Positions 44,427 to 53,012 of a stretch of 64,000 nt of DNA are shown here, piece by piece. Position numbers and translations under genes: made by a program. Each line of letters starts with the position of its first letter. The first letter of the stretch is position 1. This stretch comes from Pseudomonas sp. P8_229 (lineage in GTDB: Bacteria > Pseudomonadota > Gammaproteobacteria > Pseudomonadales > Pseudomonadaceae): positions 3,469,501 through 3,533,500 of the forward strand of contig NZ_CP125378.1 of NCBI RefSeq assembly GCF_034008635.1. The letters run 5' to 3'. The notes under the pieces were generated by a model, which made no database searches, was not told the DNA's origin, and saw only the letters and a list, made by a program, of their open reading frames with translations.

Positions 44427-45877
44427 TGCGGTTGTCCGAACTGAAAAACGCCGGACGTGCGCCGAGTCTGCCGCTGACGATCACTCTCGCCGATGCGGCA
44501 GGCCCTGCGGATCTGCAGTTGCTGAGCCTGCTGCGAGTGTTGCCCGGACAGCGCTATGTCGGTGCCGGGGTCTGGCGCGGGCGGCCGGTGCTGGCCAAAT
44601 TGCTGGTGGGCAGCAAGGCTGCGCGGCATTTTCAGCGCGAGCTGACGGGCGTAAAGTTGCTCGCCGACCAGGGCCTGACCACGCCGTTGCTGTTGGCCGA
44701 TGGCCTGCAGGACGGCGAGGGCGGCTGGCTGCTATTCGAATTCCTTGAAAACGCCGAAAGCCTCGGTGACACCTGGCAGCAGGTCGAGTCGCTGCCAGTG
44801 CTGGCGGACGAGCAATCGGCGGTACTGGCCGAAGCGCTGGGGGCCATCGGTCAACTGCATGGCAAGGGCCTGTGGCAGGAAGATCTGCACCTGGACAACC
44901 TGCTGCGCCATGACGGTCAGTTGTACCTGATCGATGGCGCCGGAATTTGCGCCGAGACCACCGGTCAGCCGTTGTCGCGGCAGAAGGTGCTGGAAAACCT
45001 CGGGGTGTTTTTCGCCCAGTTGCCCAAGTCGCTGGAGCCGTTCACCGAAGAATTGCTGGTGTATTACCTGCTGAGCAACAGCGAGCACGCGCTGCCGCTA
45101 GAGGCACTGCAGAAGCAGATCGCCAAGGTTCGCGCCTGGCGCCTGAAGGATTACCTGATCAAGGTCGGCCGCGAGTGCACCCTGTTCAGTGTGCAGCGCG
45201 GTGCGTTTGGCCTGCGGGCGATCCGTCGCGAGGAAGAAGCAGCGATGCTGCCGGTGCTGGATCAAGCCGATGCGTTGCTCGATCAGGGCCATCTGTACAA
45301 GACCGGCGGTGCGGCGAGCGTCGGCAAGGTTGAAGTGGCCGGGCGCACGCTGGTGATCAAACGCTACAACATCAAAGGCTTTGCGCACTGGCTCAAACGT
45401 TTCTGGCGCCCGAGCCGCGCCTGGCACTCGTGGCGTGAAGGCAATCGCCTGGCGTTCCTCGGCATCGCCACTCCCAAACCGCTGGCCGTGCTGGAAAAGC
45501 GCTTTCTGTGGCTGCGCAGTCGAGCCTATCTGGTGACCGAGTTCCTGCCGGGCCCGGACATCATCGAGCGCTTCGCACCGTACGTCGAAAGCGGCACTGC
45601 GCCGGAGTCCGAGTTGTTGGCGCTGGATCAGCTGTTTTCACGGCTGATCGCCGAGCGCATCAGCCATGGCGACTTCAAGGGTCACAACCTGTTCTGGCAG
45701 GAGGATCGCTGGGCGCTGATCGACCTGGATTCGATGTGTCAGCACGCCTCTGCCAGCAGTTTCGCGCCGGCCTATGCGCGGGATCGAGCGCGGTTCATGC
45801 GCAACTGGCCCGAGAGCAGCGCGTTACATCAGGTGATCGATCAGCGGCTACCCAAGGACATCTCCAGCGCGGCCTGA
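44426..45877 (+). CDS. Tandem double-kinase protein of the LPS core cluster
   Basis: This 483-residue protein contains two WaaP-like kinase units in a row and corresponds by position to PA5006 of PAO1. Unit 1 (about 1-245) has the loop LWQEDLHLDNLLRHDG and LYLIDGAGICAE. Unit 2 (about 260-483) has the ATP-site segment RTLVIKRYNIKGFAHWLKRF, the loop RISHGDFKGHNLFWQ and WALIDLDSMCQH. Both loops keep Asp and Asn, so both halves could be active. The ATG at 44426 has AAGGAG 8 nt upstream, and the 123-nt frame extension into wapQ was rejected. It is the last gene before a gap with a REP element. The substrate is probably LPS core but is not established. Confidence 0.88.
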   Translation: MRLSELKNAGRAPSLPLTITLADAAGPADLQLLSLLRVLPGQRYVGAGVWRGRPVLAKLLVGSKAARHFQRELTGVKLLADQGLTTPLLLADGLQDGEGGWLLFEFLENAESLGDTWQQVESLPVLADEQSAVLAEALGAIGQLHGKGLWQEDLHLDNLLRHDGQLYLIDGAGICAETTGQPLSRQKVLENLGVFFAQLPKSLEPFTEELLVYYLLSNSEHALPLEALQKQIAKVRAWRLKDYLIKVGRECTLFSVQRGAFGLRAIRREEEAAMLPVLDQADALLDQGHLYKTGGAASVGKVEVAGRTLVIKRYNIKGFAHWLKRFWRPSRAWHSWREGNRLAFLGIATPKPLAVLEKRFLWLRSRAYLVTEFLPGPDIIERFAPYVESGTAPESELLALDQLFSRLIAERISHGDFKGHNLFWQEDRWALIDLDSMCQHASASSFAPAYARDRARFMRNWPESSALHQVIDQRLPKDISSAA

Positions 45878-45882
45878 GCCGC

Positions 45883-45947
45883 CTTCGCGAGCAAGTTCAC
45901 TCCCACATGGGATTGCATTCCCCTGTAGGAGTGAGCCTGCTCGCGAT
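45883..45947. repeat. REP pair in reversed (outward) order
   Basis: An imperfect unit reading TTCGCGAGCAAGTTCACTCC (45883-45907) comes first, and TGTAGGAGTGAGCCTGCTCG (45924-45947) second. All other REP pairs in the window have the opposite order. It lies between the core-kinase run and the lipoprotein gene. Confidence 0.85.
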
Positions 45948-46091
45948 GAGGCTCTAAATCCTCAAGAAATCCCCCCTCGAGCAATGACGGACAAGCACCA
46001 CTGACTTGTCCTACAGCTTCTCCGGAAGCCATGAACTGTGCCCGCTCCAGCCTCGATGCTAGTTTGCCCTGACCACTTCGGAGGGCAAATC

Positions 46092-46427
46092 TTGACCATC
46101 AAAAAGGCTGTAACCCTGAGCGCCTGCTCATGGGTTCTATCCGGTTGCGGCACCGCCGCCTCGGTGCTGCAAATGGACGCCGACGTCGCCCGCGACATGC
46201 GCAAGCAGAAAACCTATTGCCAATCGATCCCGCGGATCTACAGCGGTCTGGCATTCGATTTCTGCGTACTCAATGCCCCGCCTGACCCGACAGGCGTGCT
46301 GCTGCCATTCGTGCTGCTGGATCTGCCACTGTCGGGTGTGCTGGACACGGTGGTGCTGCCGTACACGATTTATCGTCAGGCCAGTGATGGCAACCTTGGT
46401 ATCTATTGGCGGCAGCGCGGTTATTGA
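46092..46427 (+). CDS. YceK/YidQ-family (DUF1375) lipoprotein
   Basis: This 111-residue precursor starts at a TTG (MTIKKAVTLSACSWVLSGCG) with GGAGGG 6 nt upstream. A short positively charged N-terminus and hydrophobic core lead to the lipobox LSGC, so Cys19 should be lipidated. The mature part has the small YceK/YidQ pattern, with IPRIYSGLAFDFCVL and DLPLSGVLDTVVLPY. The next in-frame ATG would delete the signal sequence. Function is unknown. It lies within the core cluster but has its own upstream gap, so it may be independently transcribed. Confidence 0.82.
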   Translation: MTIKKAVTLSACSWVLSGCGTAASVLQMDADVARDMRKQKTYCQSIPRIYSGLAFDFCVLNAPPDPTGVLLPFVLLDLPLSGVLDTVVLPYTIYRQASDGNLGIYWRQRGY

Positions 46428-46477
46428 GCCTGAGCACAAGGTTTATCCGGCCCAATCAACCTGGGGTAATTCGCACA

Positions 46478-46507
46478 GGGTCATTCCCGCCACGTTTACG
46501 CTATAAT
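46478..46507 (+). promoter_or_regulatory. Predicted sigma-70 promoter for the wapO operon
   Basis: A perfect TATAAT (46502-46507) precedes a 90-nt leader before the wapO GTG. The -35 region around 46478-46484 is poor (GGTCAT), so another factor may help. It would drive the second half of the core cluster. Confidence 0.6.
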
Positions 46508-46525
46508 CCCGCCCTTTAGCTGTCT

Positions 46526-46571
46526 CTCGCCCGGTGCGAGGGCACATCAATTTTCAAGGCGCATCGCGCCT
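46526..46571 (+). other. Two small hairpins in the wapO leader
   Basis: CTCGC-ccggt-GCGAG (46526-46540) and AGGCGC-atc-GCGCCT (46557-46571) lie in the leader between the promoter and the GAGG at 46586-46589. No JUMPstart/ops sequence is seen. A regulatory role is possible but not shown. Confidence 0.45.
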
Positions 46572-46598
46572 GAATGCAGACTAAAGAGGCTAGACCCT

Positions 46599-48356
46599 GT
46601 GGCATTGACGATTCTTGGCCTGTCCGGCGCCCTTAGCCATGACCCTTCAGCCGCCTTGTACATCGACGGCAAGCTGGTGGCGGCGGCTGAAGAAGAGCGC
46701 TTCGTCCGCGATAAGCATGCAAAGAACCGCATGCCCTACGAATCGGCGAAGTTCTGCCTGGAACAGGCCGGTATCAAGCCGTCCGACGTTGACGTGGTGG
46801 CGATTCCGTTCGCGCCGATCAGCCTGTTCGGCAAGGCCCGCTGGCAGTACGCCAAGCGTTACTGGTACGCCCCGGATCGTGCACTCGACGCGATCCTGAT
46901 GGGTAACCGTCGCTACAAGCGTTATCGCAACAAGATCGTCTGGTGCCTGGAGCAACTGGGTTTTGATCCGAAGAAGATCAAGATCGAGCCGGTCGAGCAC
47001 CACCTGGCTCACGCCTCCAGCGCCTACCACTGCTCGGGTTTCAAAGAGAAAACCGCGATCCTCGGTATCGACGGCAAGGGCGAATACGCCACGACTTTCT
47101 TCGGTTATGGCGAAAACGGCAAGATCCACAAGATCAAGGAATTCTTCGATCCGGACTCCCTCGGCGGCCTGTACGGCGCGATCACCGAGTTCCTTGGCTT
47201 CGATATGCTCGACGGTGAGTTCAAGGTCATGGGCATGGCGCCGTACGGCGACGCCAGCAAATATGACTTCTCGCGTCTGGCCTCGTTCGAAAACGGCGAG
47301 TTGGTGATCAACACCGACTACGCCAACGTGATCGGCCTGCGTCGCTACAAGGAGAAGGGCAAGGGTTACTACTTCTCGCCGAAACTGATCGAGTGGCTGG
47401 GTCCCAAGCGCGAAGGCGACATCGCCGACGAACCGTACATCCACTACGCCGCGAGCATTCAAGCGCTGTTCGAGAAGATCGCGCTGCAGATGATCGATTA
47501 CTACCTGGGCGACGTGCTCAAGGAAACCGGCAAGCTGGCCTACGCCGGTGGCTGTGCGTTGAACGTCAAGCTCAACCAGAAAATCATCGCCCGCGATGAC
47601 GTCAAAGAGCTGTTCGTACAGCCTGCATCCGGCGACGCCGGCACCGCGGTTGGCGCGGCGGCCTATGTGTCCAACGCCCGTGGCGTGCCGGTCGAGAAGA
47701 TGGAACACGTCTACCTCGGCCCGTCGTACAGCAACGAAGACGTGATCGCCGCCTGCGCCCGTCACGAGAACAAGCCGACCTGGCGCAAGCTCGACAACAT
47801 GCCGGAGCAGATCGCCAAGATCATGGTCGATGGCAACCCGGTGGCCTGGTTCCAGGGCCGCATGGAGTTCGGCCCGCGTGCACTGGGTGGTCGTTCGATC
47901 ATCGGTTGCCCGAGCATTGCCGGTGTGGCTGACCGCATCAACCACCAGATCAAGTTCCGCGAGCGCTGGAGGCCTTTCTGCCCGTCGATGCTCGACACTG
48001 TTGCACCGCAGATGATCAAGATCGATCATCCGGCGCCATTCATGACCTTCACCTTCGAAGTGGCGGAAGAGTGGAAGACCCGCGTGCCGGAAGTCGTCCA
48101 CGAAGACGGTACTTCCCGTGCCCAGGTGCTCAAGCGCGAATACAACCCGCGTTACTACGACATGATGAAGGCGCTGGAAAACCTCACCGGCAATGGCGTG
48201 TCGCTGAACACCTCGTTGAACCGTCGTGGTGAACCGATGATCTGCTCGCCGACCGACGCCCTGAACATGTTCTTCGGCTCCGATCTGCAGTACCTGATCA
48301 TGGAAGACATTCTGGTGGTCAAAGAGGGCGCAAACGCTTATGACTCGCTCGGCTGA
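46599..48356 (+). CDS. wapO: LPS core carbamoyltransferase WapO (NodU/CmcH family)
   Basis: This 585-residue enzyme belongs to the NodU/CmcH carbamoyltransferases and corresponds by position to PA5005, which carbamoylates heptose of the Pseudomonas core. It begins MALTILGLSGALSHDPSAAL from a GTG codon, with GAGG 9 nt upstream. The Kae1-like domain has the metal-site motif VEHHLAHASSAYH and YAGGCALNVKLNQKI. The C-terminal domain has MEFGPRALGGRSIIG and ERWRPFCPSML. It starts the second LPS transcription unit and overlaps wapH by 17 nt. Confidence 0.93.
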   Translation: MALTILGLSGALSHDPSAALYIDGKLVAAAEEERFVRDKHAKNRMPYESAKFCLEQAGIKPSDVDVVAIPFAPISLFGKARWQYAKRYWYAPDRALDAILMGNRRYKRYRNKIVWCLEQLGFDPKKIKIEPVEHHLAHASSAYHCSGFKEKTAILGIDGKGEYATTFFGYGENGKIHKIKEFFDPDSLGGLYGAITEFLGFDMLDGEFKVMGMAPYGDASKYDFSRLASFENGELVINTDYANVIGLRRYKEKGKGYYFSPKLIEWLGPKREGDIADEPYIHYAASIQALFEKIALQMIDYYLGDVLKETGKLAYAGGCALNVKLNQKIIARDDVKELFVQPASGDAGTAVGAAAYVSNARGVPVEKMEHVYLGPSYSNEDVIAACARHENKPTWRKLDNMPEQIAKIMVDGNPVAWFQGRMEFGPRALGGRSIIGCPSIAGVADRINHQIKFRERWRPFCPSMLDTVAPQMIKIDHPAPFMTFTFEVAEEWKTRVPEVVHEDGTSRAQVLKREYNPRYYDMMKALENLTGNGVSLNTSLNRRGEPMICSPTDALNMFFGSDLQYLIMEDILVVKEGANAYDSLG

Positions 48357-49470
48357 ACGCCATGTGCTGCAGTTCTGTCACGGCTATGACGGGCCGTTCC
48401 TCGACTGCGCACGGCAGTACGCCAGCCTGTTCGCGGGCACCGGTTATCGGGTGACCACGGTCTTTCTGACCGGGGCCGCCGATAGCGAGGTGGCCGCAGC
48501 GTGTGCTTCCGATGAAGTGTTGTTCATGGAATACAGCTCCAAGGCCATTCGTGGCCTGAAGCTGGGCGCCATCGGCGATCTGCGCAAGATCGCCGCTTCA
48601 CGCAATTTCAGTTTCTGCATCGCCCATCGCTTCAAGCCGATCTACATCGCTTTGCTCGGCACGTCGCTGCCGGTGGTTGGCGTGCATCACGCGTTTGACG
48701 ATTACAAGCGCGCCACGCGCAAGCTGTTCGCGCAGATTTTCCGCAAGCGCCTGAGCCTGCTTGGCGTGTCCGACGCGGTGCGTGACGACATGCGTCGTTG
48801 CCTGCCGAAATGGCCGTCCACGCGCATTCAGACCCTGTACAACCGCATCGACGTGCCAGCCTTGCAGGCCAGTCAGGTGTCGGCTCGCGCAGCCCGCGAG
48901 ACCCTCGGGCTGGCGGCGGGTGCATTCATTGTTGGCAACGTCGGACGGCTGCACCCGGACAAGGATCAGGCCACGTTGCTGCACGGTTTTGCCGCGGCGT
49001 TGCCGGGGCTGCCGGGCAACAGCCAACTGGTGATCCTCGGCAAGGGCCGTCTGGAGCAGGACCTCAAGGAATTGGCGCGCGAACTGGGTATCGGTGACCG
49101 GGTACTGTTTCTCGGTCAGGTGCCGGAGGCGCGCAATTACTTCCGCGCCTTCGATGTGTTTGCCCTGAGCTCTGATCACGAACCGTTCGGCATGGTGCTG
49201 CTTGAAGCCATGGCCGCCGGCGTGCCTTTGCTCGCCACCGCGTGTGGCGGGGCGAAGGAAGTGGTCGAAGGCGTTGGCATTCTGTTCCCGCTGGGCGATG
49301 CCGAACACCTGGCACAAGGCCTGCAACATTTGGCGGGTATGGATGATCAGCAGCGCCGGCAGTGCGCCGAACTGATGCTCGATCGCCTGCGTGAGCGTTT
49401 CTCCGACCGTGCGGTGCGCGACACCTTCTGGCGTCTGCCGCAAGTTACCGATCTGGCACCGAGGGGCTGA
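48340..49470 (+). CDS. wapH: GT4 glycosyltransferase, WapH-like
   Basis: This 376-residue GT-B fold, family 4 transferase is placed as P. aeruginosa WapH (PA5004), an outer-core sugar transferase. The acceptor domain begins VLQFCHGYDGPFLDCARQY, and FKPIYIALLGTSLPVVGVHH lies mid-domain. The donor domain has FIVGNVGRLHPDKDQATLL, VILGKGRLEQDLKELA and ALSSDHEPFGMVLLEAMAAG with the E-x7-E pair. No membrane segment is seen. It overlaps wapO by 17 nt and mig-14 by one base. The sugar transferred cannot be told from sequence. Confidence 0.88.
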   Translation: MTRSAERHVLQFCHGYDGPFLDCARQYASLFAGTGYRVTTVFLTGAADSEVAAACASDEVLFMEYSSKAIRGLKLGAIGDLRKIAASRNFSFCIAHRFKPIYIALLGTSLPVVGVHHAFDDYKRATRKLFAQIFRKRLSLLGVSDAVRDDMRRCLPKWPSTRIQTLYNRIDVPALQASQVSARAARETLGLAAGAFIVGNVGRLHPDKDQATLLHGFAAALPGLPGNSQLVILGKGRLEQDLKELARELGIGDRVLFLGQVPEARNYFRAFDVFALSSDHEPFGMVLLEAMAAGVPLLATACGGAKEVVEGVGILFPLGDAEHLAQGLQHLAGMDDQQRRQCAELMLDRLRERFSDRAVRDTFWRLPQVTDLAPRG

Positions 49471-50366
49471 TGCTCAACCGATTTCAAGGCTGGCGCGAAC
49501 GTGGCTGGTCGCCCGTTGACGCCTCCACCTATGCAACCGCCTGGCAGCGTTTTGGCGGCAGCGTCGCGACCCATCCGCTGGTGGTCGAGCGTCTGGCCGC
49601 GCTGGCCGGCATCCCGGTGCGCTATCTGGCGTGGGAGCAGGGCGGTGAAGTCAAAGCGGCAATTCCGACCTGGGGGCGCGATCTGGCGCTGTCCAAGGAC
49701 GTGCTCAAGCGCAGTGGCAAAAAAGGCCTGTTCGACCTCGGTAACGCCGAGCTGATCCTGCCGGCCGCCGTCGATGCCCAGGCACCGCTGCGTCATCGCG
49801 CACGCTATCTGTCAGCGCTCAACGAAAACCGCTTCAGCGGCATCAAGTTGCAGACCGAACAACTGGCCATGGCCCGTACCCCCGAAGAGCTGTCGAAGAA
49901 ATTTCGCTACAACCAGCGTCGCGAACTGCGCCTGCTGGAAGAGGCAGGCGGTGTGGTGCGTGCGGTCAGCGAGTTCTCCAGTGCCGAACTGGCGGTGATC
50001 TACTGTGATCTGTTCCAGCGCCGTTGGGGTTTCCCGGCCACAGGCGCGGCGCGCATGGCCGAGGTCATCGAGCTGCTGCGCGAACTGCTGATCGGCTCGG
50101 TGATCTTCCTCAACGATGCGCCGATCGCGATCCAGCTGGTGTACCGCGTCGAAGCGCCGGAGTGGATCAGCGTCGAGTACATCAACGGCGGTGTCGATCC
50201 CGAAACCCGCGAATTCAGCCCCGGCAGTGTGTTGAGCTTCCTCAATACGCAAAGTGCCTGGGAACACGCGCGAGCACTGAACAAGCCGCTGCGGTTCTCC
50301 TTCGGTCGCGCCGACCGTGAATACAAGGATCGCTGGTGCAATCCTGTGCCGGTGTTCACCGTATGA
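49470..50366 (+). CDS. mig-14: Mig-14 family protein (antimicrobial peptide resistance)
   Basis: This 298-residue protein matches the Mig-14 family, known from Salmonella and P. aeruginosa (PA5003) for resistance to cationic antimicrobial peptides. It has a FemAB/GNAT-like acyltransferase feel: KKFRYNQRRELRLLEEAGG followed by YCDLFQRRWGFPATG, then EYINGGVDPETREFSPGSVL near the end. No signal peptide or clear membrane helix is seen, and the biochemical activity of the family is unsettled. It shares one base with wapH and 4 nt with dnpA. Its place among core-modifying enzymes suggests a role in LPS or envelope modification. Confidence 0.9.
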   Translation: MLNRFQGWRERGWSPVDASTYATAWQRFGGSVATHPLVVERLAALAGIPVRYLAWEQGGEVKAAIPTWGRDLALSKDVLKRSGKKGLFDLGNAELILPAAVDAQAPLRHRARYLSALNENRFSGIKLQTEQLAMARTPEELSKKFRYNQRRELRLLEEAGGVVRAVSEFSSAELAVIYCDLFQRRWGFPATGAARMAEVIELLRELLIGSVIFLNDAPIAIQLVYRVEAPEWISVEYINGGVDPETREFSPGSVLSFLNTQSAWEHARALNKPLRFSFGRADREYKDRWCNPVPVFTV

Positions 50367-51811
50367 GTCAGCCCATGAGCCGCAAACAGCAACTGCTCAA
50401 GCGTCATCGTCGCAATAAACGCATCACCTTGCTGATCGCCTTGATCGTGTTGATCACGCTCGGTGTGCTGGTCGCGTGGTGGTTGCCGCTGGTGCTTGCG
50501 GTGCTCGGCTGGATCGCCCACGAGGCGTGGTTTGCCGATCATCTGTTCTATTCGCCGAAAGACGATTACCAGTACAGCTTTCCACCATTCACTCCGCAGC
50601 CGAAGGTTCATCTGAACGGCGAGCGATTGCGCCTGGACGAGGGCGTGATGCTGGTGGACGAGGCCACGCTGATTCTCGCGGTGCGGGTCAAAAGCAGCTG
50701 GCTCGGACGCTTCTTCGATCCGCGCGTCGAACTGCTCGGCGGAACGAATCCGGATGCGCAAAGCTTCGAGCGCGGCGCCAATGGCGTGCGTTACCTGAAC
50801 CTCAGCGGTCAGGCGCAAGCCCTGTCGCAAGGCCAGTTGCGTCTGCGCGGACGGTTCTGCCGGGTGGCCGGCGAGCCGGTGCTGTGGGCGCTGGAACAAC
50901 CGGACTACCGTCGTCAACGGGTGATGGTGATTGCACCGCATGCCGACGATGCCGAGCTGGCAGCCTACGGCTTGTACAGTCAGGCCGACGAAACCTGGAT
51001 CGTCACCCTGACCGCTGGCGAGATCGAAGCCGAACATTATCAGCAGATGGGCATGAACAAAGTCGAGGCGGCGCGGCTCAAGGGTCGCCTGCGTGCCTGG
51101 GACAGCCTCGCCGTGCCGCGTTGGGCCGGCGTGCCGCAGGAAAACTGCGTGCAGCTCGGTTATTTCTGCCTGCAACTGGCAGCGATGCAGGTTGCGCCGA
51201 ATCAGGCGGTGGGTTCGCGGGAAGCTGACCTGAACGACACGCGACTGTTTCGCCAGTTGAATCCGTTCACCCTGCCGGGCGACACCGATGGCGCGCCGAC
51301 CTGGAACAATCTGCTGGCCGACCTGCGTGAAGTGCTGCTGCGCGCGCGCCCGGACGTGATCGTATTGCCGCATCCTACCCTCGATCCGCACCCTGATCAT
51401 ATCTGCGCCCAGCAAGCGGTCTTGCAGGCCTTGCACGGTCTGGACTGGCAGCCGACGCTGCTCGGTTACGCCAACCATTTGCACGACAACGACCGCTGGC
51501 CGATGGGCAACACCGGGCAGGGCATTGCCCTGCCGCCGGCCTTCGAATCGACCGTGGCGATGCAGCCGCTGTGCCTGCCACTGTCCATTGAACAGCAGCG
51601 AGACAAGGCCATGGCGCTGGGCATGATGCATGACCTGCAGCCACCGGCCCCGTTCAAGCGCCGCCTGCGCCGAGTGATTCAGCGCCTGCTGGCCGGTCGG
51701 GCACCCTCGGTGTATGGGGAAAACGAGTTTTTTCGAAAAGCGGTCAGACGCCAGGAATTGTTCTGGTTATTGAAGCACGGTGAACCGGGCGATCAGCGGG
51801 GAGAGTCATGA
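50363..51811 (+). CDS. dnpA: PIG-L family de-N-acetylase DnpA
   Basis: This 482-residue protein corresponds to DnpA (PA5002), a predicted LPS-core de-N-acetylase linked to drug persistence in P. aeruginosa. A basic N-terminus (SRKQQLLKRHRRNKR) precedes one or two membrane helices (about 25-55), so it is membrane anchored. The PIG-L domain has MVIAPHADDAELAAYGL, whose His and Asp pair bind zinc, and the later HPTLDPHPDHICAQQA with further metal ligands. The ATG at 50363 overlaps mig-14 by ATGA; the ATG 12 nt later is an alternative. A longer frame from 50336 lies in mig-14. It overlaps ssg by 4 nt. Confidence 0.9.
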   Translation: MSQPMSRKQQLLKRHRRNKRITLLIALIVLITLGVLVAWWLPLVLAVLGWIAHEAWFADHLFYSPKDDYQYSFPPFTPQPKVHLNGERLRLDEGVMLVDEATLILAVRVKSSWLGRFFDPRVELLGGTNPDAQSFERGANGVRYLNLSGQAQALSQGQLRLRGRFCRVAGEPVLWALEQPDYRRQRVMVIAPHADDAELAAYGLYSQADETWIVTLTAGEIEAEHYQQMGMNKVEAARLKGRLRAWDSLAVPRWAGVPQENCVQLGYFCLQLAAMQVAPNQAVGSREADLNDTRLFRQLNPFTLPGDTDGAPTWNNLLADLREVLLRARPDVIVLPHPTLDPHPDHICAQQAVLQALHGLDWQPTLLGYANHLHDNDRWPMGNTGQGIALPPAFESTVAMQPLCLPLSIEQQRDKAMALGMMHDLQPPAPFKRRLRRVIQRLLAGRAPSVYGENEFFRKAVRRQELFWLLKHGEPGDQRGES

Positions 51812-52962
51812 GTCAACGGTCCAAGGTGTTGCAGCTGCAACCCGACTACAACGTCAAAGCCCATGATTTCGCCGACCTGGCCGAGCAGATCGTCAAGGCG
51901 TTGCCGTCGGATCGCTATGAAGTCACCGCCGCGTTCCTGCGTGGCAAACCGGGGCCGGGCGAGCCGGTCAGTCGGGCCGACCGTTCGGTGTATTTCGAGT
52001 TTTCCGACAAGTCGCTCAAGGGCATGCGCCTGCGGGCGATGTGGCAGCTGTACAAGTTCTGCCGCCGGGAAAAGTTCGACGTGGTGATCTGCAACCGTTT
52101 CAAGCCGGTGAACATGATGCTCGCGCTCAACCGCTGGTTGAAGGTGCCGCTGTGCATCGGCATCTCCCACGGTTTCGGCGAATACGATCGTTTTTACCGG
52201 CGCCGCCAGACCCAGCGCCTGATTGATCGGCACTGGCGTTTCGTCGGCGTGTCGCCGGCGGTCAAACAGTACCTGCTGGACTGCGATTGCGGTTTTACTG
52301 ACCAAAACACCTACGCCATTACCAATGCCATCGACATCGAGCAGGCCGAAGGTTTGCAGCACAGCCGCGAAAAAGCTCGTGAGCTATTGGGCATCGACCC
52401 GAATGTGCGTTTGATTGGCGCACTGGGCCGACTGGTGTCGGTCAAGGGCCACACCTATCTGTTGCAGGCTTTTGCCGCGCTGAAAGACAAATACCCGAAC
52501 ACGCAGTTGGCGATCATCGGCGCCGGGCGCCTGCAAGCGCCACTGGCGGCGGAGATCGAGCAACTGGGCCTGAGCGGCCGCGCGCACCTGCTGGGGTTCA
52601 AGGAGAACGCCCTGCAGTACGTGCGTGCGTTCGACATCTGGACCATGCCGTCGCTGGCCGAAGGCCTGGGGCTGGCGTTGCTCGAAGGCATGAGCGGTCA
52701 CCTGCCGGTGATCGCCTCGAACGTGCCCGCCATGTTGCCGCTGATCGAAGGTGCCGGCGGGCTGGCAATTACGCCGAAGGATGTGCCGAGTCTGGTCGCG
52801 GCGCTGGATAACTATCTGGCGCTGTCCGATGACGAACTCAAGGCCAAGGGCGAGCAGGCCTACCGTTATCTACAGGAACAACACGACATCGAGGTGTTCC
52901 GTCAGGAATATCTGGACCTGATCGATTCAGGCCTGGAGCAGGCTCGCAAGGAGCAGCCGTGA
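51808..52962 (+). CDS. ssg: GT4 cell-surface glycosyltransferase, Ssg-like
   Basis: This 384-residue GT4 transferase is placed as Ssg (PA5001), needed for normal LPS/O-antigen and phage sensitivity in P. aeruginosa. The N-domain starts VLQLQPDYNVKAHDFADLAE and contains ICNRFKPVNMMLALNRWL, resembling the WapH protein upstream (RFKPIYIALLG), which suggests an old duplication. The donor domain has IGALGRLVSVKGHTYLLQA and MPSLAEGLGLALLEGMSGHL with E-x7-E. It overlaps dnpA (ATGA) and wapR (GTGA) by 4 nt each. Confidence 0.88.
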   Translation: MSQRSKVLQLQPDYNVKAHDFADLAEQIVKALPSDRYEVTAAFLRGKPGPGEPVSRADRSVYFEFSDKSLKGMRLRAMWQLYKFCRREKFDVVICNRFKPVNMMLALNRWLKVPLCIGISHGFGEYDRFYRRRQTQRLIDRHWRFVGVSPAVKQYLLDCDCGFTDQNTYAITNAIDIEQAEGLQHSREKARELLGIDPNVRLIGALGRLVSVKGHTYLLQAFAALKDKYPNTQLAIIGAGRLQAPLAAEIEQLGLSGRAHLLGFKENALQYVRAFDIWTMPSLAEGLGLALLEGMSGHLPVIASNVPAMLPLIEGAGGLAITPKDVPSLVAALDNYLALSDDELKAKGEQAYRYLQEQHDIEVFRQEYLDLIDSGLEQARKEQP

Positions 52963-53012
52963 GCGAAGAAAAAGCCATGAGCGAAGAGAACGCCGCGAGC
53001 GAAGCAAACGCC
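52959..53012 (+). repeat. Three in-frame 18-bp repeats at the wapR 5' end
   Basis: The units GTGAGCGAAGAAAAAGCC, ATGAGCGAAGAGAACGCC and GCGAGCGAAGCAAACGCC encode MSEEKA, MSEENA and ASEANA. Each differs at only a few bases. Two of the three units begin with a possible start codon (GTG 52959, ATG 52977). Confidence 0.9.
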
